Assembly (NCBI GenBank): GCA_007120915.1
Contig: SKMT01000352.1
Span: 1-9,288, forward strand
Direction: 5' to 3'
Origin: Myxococcales bacterium
Lineage (GTDB): Bacteria; Myxococcota_A; Bradymonadia; Bradymonadales; Bradymonadaceae
DNA: 9,288 nt
Numbering within the stretch: the stretch's first letter is position 1; each line of letters opens with the position of its first letter. The notes beneath the pieces were generated by a model. It made no database searches. It had not been told where the DNA came from and was given only the letters and a program-made list of their open reading frames with translations. A program made the translations under genes and the position numbers. Below, piece by piece: positions 6,372 through 9,288 of the stretch.

Positions 6372-7091
6372 TTATTCGGGACCGATCCAGGTGCCGATCT
6401 CGCTGCCGCAGATCACCCGTTTCATATTTCCCGGTCGATTCAGATCGAAGACGATAATCGGCAGGTCGTTGTCCATGCAGAGGCTAACCGCCGCGGAGTC
6501 CATGACCCGCAAATTTTCAGACAACACGTCGATATAAGTCAACCGGTCATAGCGCTGAGCCGTTGAATCTTCGCGGGGATCCGCATCATAGACCCCGTCG
6601 ACGTCGGTGGCCTTCAAGATCACCTCGCTGTGGCACTCCATCGCCCGCAGCGCGGCGGCGGTGTCGGTGGTAAAGTAGGGGTTTCCGGTGCCGGCACCGA
6701 AGATGACGACCCGTTTTTTCTCCAGATGTCGCATCGCCCGGCGTCGGATATACGGCTCGGCAACCTCTTTGATCTCCAGGGCGGTCTGCAGCCGAGTGGG
6801 CACGTCGAACTTTTCGATGGCGTCCTGCAGTGCCAGCCCGTTGAGCACGGTTGCCAGCATGCCCATGTAGTCGGCAGACGCCCGGTCCATCCCGGCGGTG
6901 CTTCCGGCGACGCCGCGGAAGATATTGCCTCCACCGATGACCAACGCCACTTCCACGCCCAGTTCACGGATTTCGGCGATCTCACGGGCGAATCCCTCCA
7001 GCGATTCCGGGGAAATCCCGTAGCCCTGATCGCCCTGCAACGCCTCGCCGGACAGCTTGATCAGCACCCGTCGGTAATGCGGTTCGCTCAT
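6372..7091 (-). CDS. pyrH: UMP kinase
   Basis: The 239-residue product phosphorylates UMP to UDP in the cytoplasm; it belongs to the amino acid kinase fold and is normally a hexamer controlled by GTP and UTP. Conserved segments: KLSGEAL at 12-18, GGGNIFRG at 53-60, the uridylate-binding region around MDRASADYMGML (68-79), FGAGTGNPYFTTD at 131-143, and ATDVDGVYDADP at 161-172. Length is usual (E. coli 241). The frame is open upstream to 7274, but that part overlaps tsf in another frame. The ATG at 7091 has GAGGAG 9 bases before it, while an ATG at 7100 would abut that site, so 7091 is preferred. A strong terminator (7126-7151) lies between tsf and this gene, so expression depends on read-through or on a promoter inside tsf. 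Confidence 0.97.
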   Translation of the reverse strand: MSEPHYRRVLIKLSGEALQGDQGYGISPESLEGFAREIAEIRELGVEVALVIGGGNIFRGVAGSTAGMDRASADYMGMLATVLNGLALQDAIEKFDVPTRLQTALEIKEVAEPYIRRRAMRHLEKKRVVIFGAGTGNPYFTTDTAAALRAMECHSEVILKATDVDGVYDADPREDSTAQRYDRLTYIDVLSENLRVMDSAAVSLCMDNDLPIIVFDLNRPGNMKRVICGSEIGTWIGPE

Positions 7092-7125
7092 CGGTTCCAT
7101 CTCCTCGGCAGTCAATTCGAAGGCC

Positions 7126-7151
7126 AAAAAAAAGGCGCCCTCTCGGGCGCC
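7126..7151 (-). terminator. Strong intrinsic terminator downstream of tsf
   Basis: On the minus strand a perfect 7-bp GC stem (GGCGCCC with GGGCGCC) closes on a GAGA tetraloop and is followed immediately by eight T (plus-strand A run 7126-7133). It starts 16 bases after the tsf stop. The T run ends only 19 bases before the pyrH ribosome binding site (7101-7106). Confidence 0.93.
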
Positions 7152-7167
7152 CGGTTCATCAGGTGGC

Positions 7168-8079
7168 TCAGGTGCCGCGCAACTGCTCGGCGACCTCTTC
7201 GCTGAGGCTTTTCTCATCCTCCTCTTCGATGCCCTCGCCGACTTCGTAGCGCACGAAGCTCGCCAGGGTTGCACCCTCGGTGTCCCCTTCCAGATCCCCG
7301 ATGGTGATATCGGAGTCTTTGACGAACGGCTGGTTGACCAGCACGTTTTCGCCGCGCCACTTCTGGAGACGCCCGGAGACGATCTTTTTGATCACCGGAT
7401 CGGGCTTGTCCATCTCTTCGGCCTGAGCGCGCAGAATCTCGCGCTGAGCTTCTTCGTCTTCTTCGGGGATGTCATCCTCGCGCAGATAGCCGGGATTCAT
7501 CGCCGCGATGTGCATGGCGACGTCGCGGGCGAAGGACTCGATGTCGTCGCGGTCCCCTCCGTCGACCTTCACTTCCACCAGCACGCCAATCTGGCCGCCG
7601 GCGTGCACGTAGGCACCGATCAGGCCCTCGGCGGCTTCATAGCGGATGAAGCGGCGCACGTTGATGTTCTCGCCGATGGTGGTGATCTGGTCGGTGATGT
7701 AGTCGGCCACGTTGGCGTCTTCGCCAACGACGGTGACCTCGTTCAACTCATCGATGCTGCTGGCTTTCGACACCTGAACGGTCTCCACGATCTTGTCGAC
7801 GAACACCTTGAACTGGTCGTTCTGTGCGACAAAGTCGGTCTCGCAGTTGACTTCCACCATCACCGCTGTGGTGCGGTCGTCGTCAATCCAGGTTTCGATC
7901 AGCCCTTCGGCAGCAGTTCGGCCGGCCTTCTTTTCGGCGGCAGCCTGGCCTTTCTTTTGCAGAAAAGCCAGCGCCTCGTCGAGGTCGCCGTCCGTCTCCT
8001 CAAGGGCTTTTTTGCAGTCCATGATGCCGGCCCCGGACAACTGTCGAAGCTCTTTGACGTCTTGGGCAGAAATCGCCAT
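7168..8079 (-). CDS. tsf: Translation elongation factor Ts
   Basis: The 303-residue product is the nucleotide exchange factor that releases GDP from EF-Tu. The N-terminal UBA-like module carries LRQLSGAGIMDCKKAL (11-26). The EF-Tu-contacting motif TDFVAQNDQF is at 81-90. The core repeats include EGLIGAYVHAGGQIGVLVEV (151-170) and the QPFVKD block at 250-255, and the family ending VRYEVGEGIEEEDE is at 276-289. It is about 20 residues longer than the E. coli protein, with acidic insertions near 201-225. The start has AAGGAG 6 bases before the ATG. It lies 88 bp after rpsB, the universal partner, with a hairpin in the gap, and is followed by a strong intrinsic terminator before pyrH. Confidence 0.98.
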   Translation of the reverse strand: MAISAQDVKELRQLSGAGIMDCKKALEETDGDLDEALAFLQKKGQAAAEKKAGRTAAEGLIETWIDDDRTTAVMVEVNCETDFVAQNDQFKVFVDKIVETVQVSKASSIDELNEVTVVGEDANVADYITDQITTIGENINVRRFIRYEAAEGLIGAYVHAGGQIGVLVEVKVDGGDRDDIESFARDVAMHIAAMNPGYLREDDIPEEDEEAQREILRAQAEEMDKPDPVIKKIVSGRLQKWRGENVLVNQPFVKDSDITIGDLEGDTEGATLASFVRYEVGEGIEEEDEKSLSEEVAEQLRGT

Positions 8080-8117
8080 CGGTTACTCCTTATCGGTGAT
8101 CTCAGTGGGGTGAATGT

Positions 8118-8140
8118 GGCGGCACCGGGTCGGTGCCGCC
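8118..8140. repeat. Perfect 10-bp GC hairpin between rpsB and tsf
   Basis: GGCGGCACCG (8118-8127) pairs fully with CGGTGCCGCC (8131-8140) around three bases. It lies in the 88-bp gap between rpsB and tsf. No T run follows on the minus strand, so it is not a standard terminator. It ends about 30 bases before the tsf ribosome binding site. A role in attenuating tsf, in RNA processing or in protecting the rpsB message is plausible but unproven. Confidence 0.8.
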
Positions 8141-8167
8141 AGGTGTTGTAACGATTACCGGCGAGGT

Positions 8168-9001
8168 TTAGTCCGCCTGCGCCTGCTGATCGGGCTTCTC
8201 GTCATCCTGTTCGGGGCGCTGCACCCGCTGGACTTCCACGTCCTTGTCGCCACCGGCGGCGGTGAACTCGGCAGCTTCCTTTGCGGCCTGCCGGGCGCTT
8301 TCCTCGCGACGCTGGCTGGCGCGCTTGGTTCCTTCCAGACAGGCTTCGGCGATGGCCGACGAAAACAGCCGGATGGCCCGAATGGCATCATCATTGCCCG
8401 GAATCGGGTAGTCGATGCGCTCCGGGTCGCAGTTGGTGTCGCACACGGCGATGATCGGGATGTTCAGCTTGTTTGCCTCGCGAATGGCGATGTCTTCTTT
8501 GTGGGGGTCGACCACGAACAGCGCTCCCGGTGTACCGTTAAGACCCCGGATTCCACCGACGTTGTTTTCGAGCCGCGCCTTCTCGCGCTCGAACATCAAC
8601 ACCTCTTTTTTGGTGTACTTCGCGTACGAGCCGTCGCGCGACATCTTGTCGAGCTCTTCGAGCTTGTCGATCGACTTACGCATCGTCGAGAAGTTCGTCA
8701 TCATCCCGCCGAGCCAGCGATTGATCACGTAAAACTGGTTGGCCCGATCCGCCTGCTCACGGATCGCATCCTGCGCCTGTTTCTTGGTGCCGACGAAGAT
8801 CATGGACTTGCCTTTGGCAGCCACATCGGCGGCGAAATCGTACGCATCGGCGAACATCCGCACCGTCTGGCTGAGGTCGATGATATGAATCCCGTTTCGC
8901 TCCCCAAAGATGTAGGGTCGCATTCTGGGATTCCAGCGATTGGTCTGATGCCCGAAGTGCACTCCCGCTTCGAGCAGGTCTCTCATGGTTACCTGAGTCA
9001 T
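8168..9001 (-). CDS. rpsB: 30S ribosomal protein S2
   Basis: The 277-residue product is small-subunit protein S2, which binds late in 30S assembly near S1. The N-terminal block GVHFGHQTNRWNPRM (13-27), the central WLGGMMTNFSTM (96-107), and VVDPHKEDIAIREANKLNIP (163-182) followed by DTNCDPERIDYPIPGNDDA (188-206) are all near consensus. The protein is about 35 residues longer than E. coli S2; the extra part is a charged Ala/Glu/Gln/Asp-rich tail (about 228-277) common in G+C-rich bacteria. The start has AGGA 8 bases before the ATG. It is the first gene of the rpsB-tsf-pyrH-frr cluster. Confidence 0.98.
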   Translation of the reverse strand: MTQVTMRDLLEAGVHFGHQTNRWNPRMRPYIFGERNGIHIIDLSQTVRMFADAYDFAADVAAKGKSMIFVGTKKQAQDAIREQADRANQFYVINRWLGGMMTNFSTMRKSIDKLEELDKMSRDGSYAKYTKKEVLMFEREKARLENNVGGIRGLNGTPGALFVVDPHKEDIAIREANKLNIPIIAVCDTNCDPERIDYPIPGNDDAIRAIRLFSSAIAEACLEGTKRASQRREESARQAAKEAAEFTAAGGDKDVEVQRVQRPEQDDEKPDQQAQAD

Positions 9002-9248
9002 GTCTCGTTTCCTGTTGTGGAATTTGTTGTTCGTCCGCCCTCGTCATCCTTCGAAATCCCACCTCAGATCCGCGCACGTGGCGCCATTCGAGGCACATGG
9101 GTCCTCCGTCGGAGGGCGTGTGAATTTGGCCGACCGCAGGTAACATACCCGTAGGTGGTACGCAAGGCCTCGGCGGCTCTAAAAATGCCATACAACTCGT
9201 CCCCGCTGATTTTCATCGCCCATAACGCCGACTCAATCCGGTGATCCG
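9002..9248. other. Upstream region of rpsB, probable divergent promoter/leader region
   Basis: No gene was seen here. For rpsB transcription a promoter and possibly an S2-responsive leader are expected, but no convincing -35/-10 pair was found. On the minus strand a short hairpin (CCTCC 9103-9107 with GGAGG 9111-9115) contains a GGAGG, and an ATG lies 4 bases beyond it (9098), which opens a 113-residue frame overlapping rpsB out of phase. The palindrome-like GGTA-ACA-TACC at about 9139-9149 is too short to interpret. Confidence 0.35.
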
Positions 9249-9288
9249 ATGCCGCGCAACACCAGCATTCCCGCCTCGGTACTGATGC
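9249..9288 (+). CDS. Possible start of a divergent gene, perhaps a family 2 glycosyltransferase (only 13 residues visible)
   Basis: An ATG at 9249 opens a frame, MPRNTSIPASVLM, that leaves the window. Just before it, GGTGATCC (9240-9247) matches eight bases of the complement of the usual 16S rRNA 3' end, in a register that places the Shine-Dalgarno core at a normal distance. Many family 2 glycosyltransferases begin with a few residues and then SVLMPVYN, so the visible end would suit that family, but the diagnostic residues lie outside the window. An alternative is the 3' end of a minus-strand gene (frame ending at 9233, or one open to 9064). Confidence 0.25.
   Translation, partial: MPRNTSIPASVLM

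Noticed and set aside
7092..7274. Upstream extension of the pyrH frame
   Set aside because: It overlaps the tsf coding end and the terminator; GAGGAG marks the start at 7091.
7510..8151. A 213-codon plus-strand frame antisense to tsf
   Set aside because: Same reason: tsf on the minus strand is unambiguous.
9050..9066. TTCGAAATCCCACC as a possible tRNA T-arm
   Set aside because: No matching acceptor, D or anticodon arms could be drawn around it on either strand.
8114..9154. A 346-codon plus-strand open frame antisense to rpsB
   Set aside because: It is a shadow of a conserved ribosomal protein gene in G+C-rich DNA; no motif is visible.
9064..9288. Minus-strand frame open from the right edge to a TGA at 9064, and another ending at 9233
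   Set aside because: The first gives about 74 residues with no recognisable family and an Arg-rich end; the second shows only 17 residues. Neither can be supported, though the second could be a real 3' end.

Overview
The window looks like chromosomal core DNA from a G+C-rich Gram-negative-type bacterium. I tentatively favour a myxobacterium or bradymonad-like (Myxococcota, former Deltaproteobacteria) relative. The reasons are the PrkA type, several acidic proteins, the GC-rich codon third positions and the small tail-anchored signalling proteins. This assignment is an inference from style, not from a marker gene. No mobile element, CRISPR array, tRNA or rRNA was found.

Layout. Left part (1-2563, minus strand): the start of a P-loop ATPase cut by the window edge, preceded by a full-length PrkA-type AAA+ serine protein kinase gene. 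A divergent intergenic region (2564-2802) then leads to a plus-strand endonuclease III-like DNA glycosylase (nth family). Next comes a minus-strand methylmalonyl-CoA epimerase (VOC fold), which faces nth tail to tail across a heptamer tandem repeat. Divergent from the epimerase are two plus-strand genes in tandem, each ending in a C-terminal membrane helix: an unrecognised 155-residue protein and a 343-residue FHA-domain protein.

Right part (5751-9001, minus strand): the classic translation cluster rpsB, tsf, pyrH, frr (ribosomal protein S2, elongation factor Ts, UMP kinase, ribosome recycling factor), transcribed from right to left. The FHA gene and frr also converge across a heptamer tandem repeat. 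A very strong intrinsic terminator lies between tsf and pyrH, and a 10-bp GC hairpin lies between rpsB and tsf, so expression inside the cluster is probably stepped. At the extreme right edge a divergent plus-strand gene may begin; its first 13 residues would suit a family 2 glycosyltransferase, but this is a weak call.

Most of the window is ordinary housekeeping sequence. The parts that merit a second look are the two heptamer repeats at both convergent junctions, the terminator that leaves almost no room before pyrH, the PrkA lacking a cysteine cluster I recall from other family members, and the pair of tail-anchored proteins, one of which is a phospho-threonine reader.
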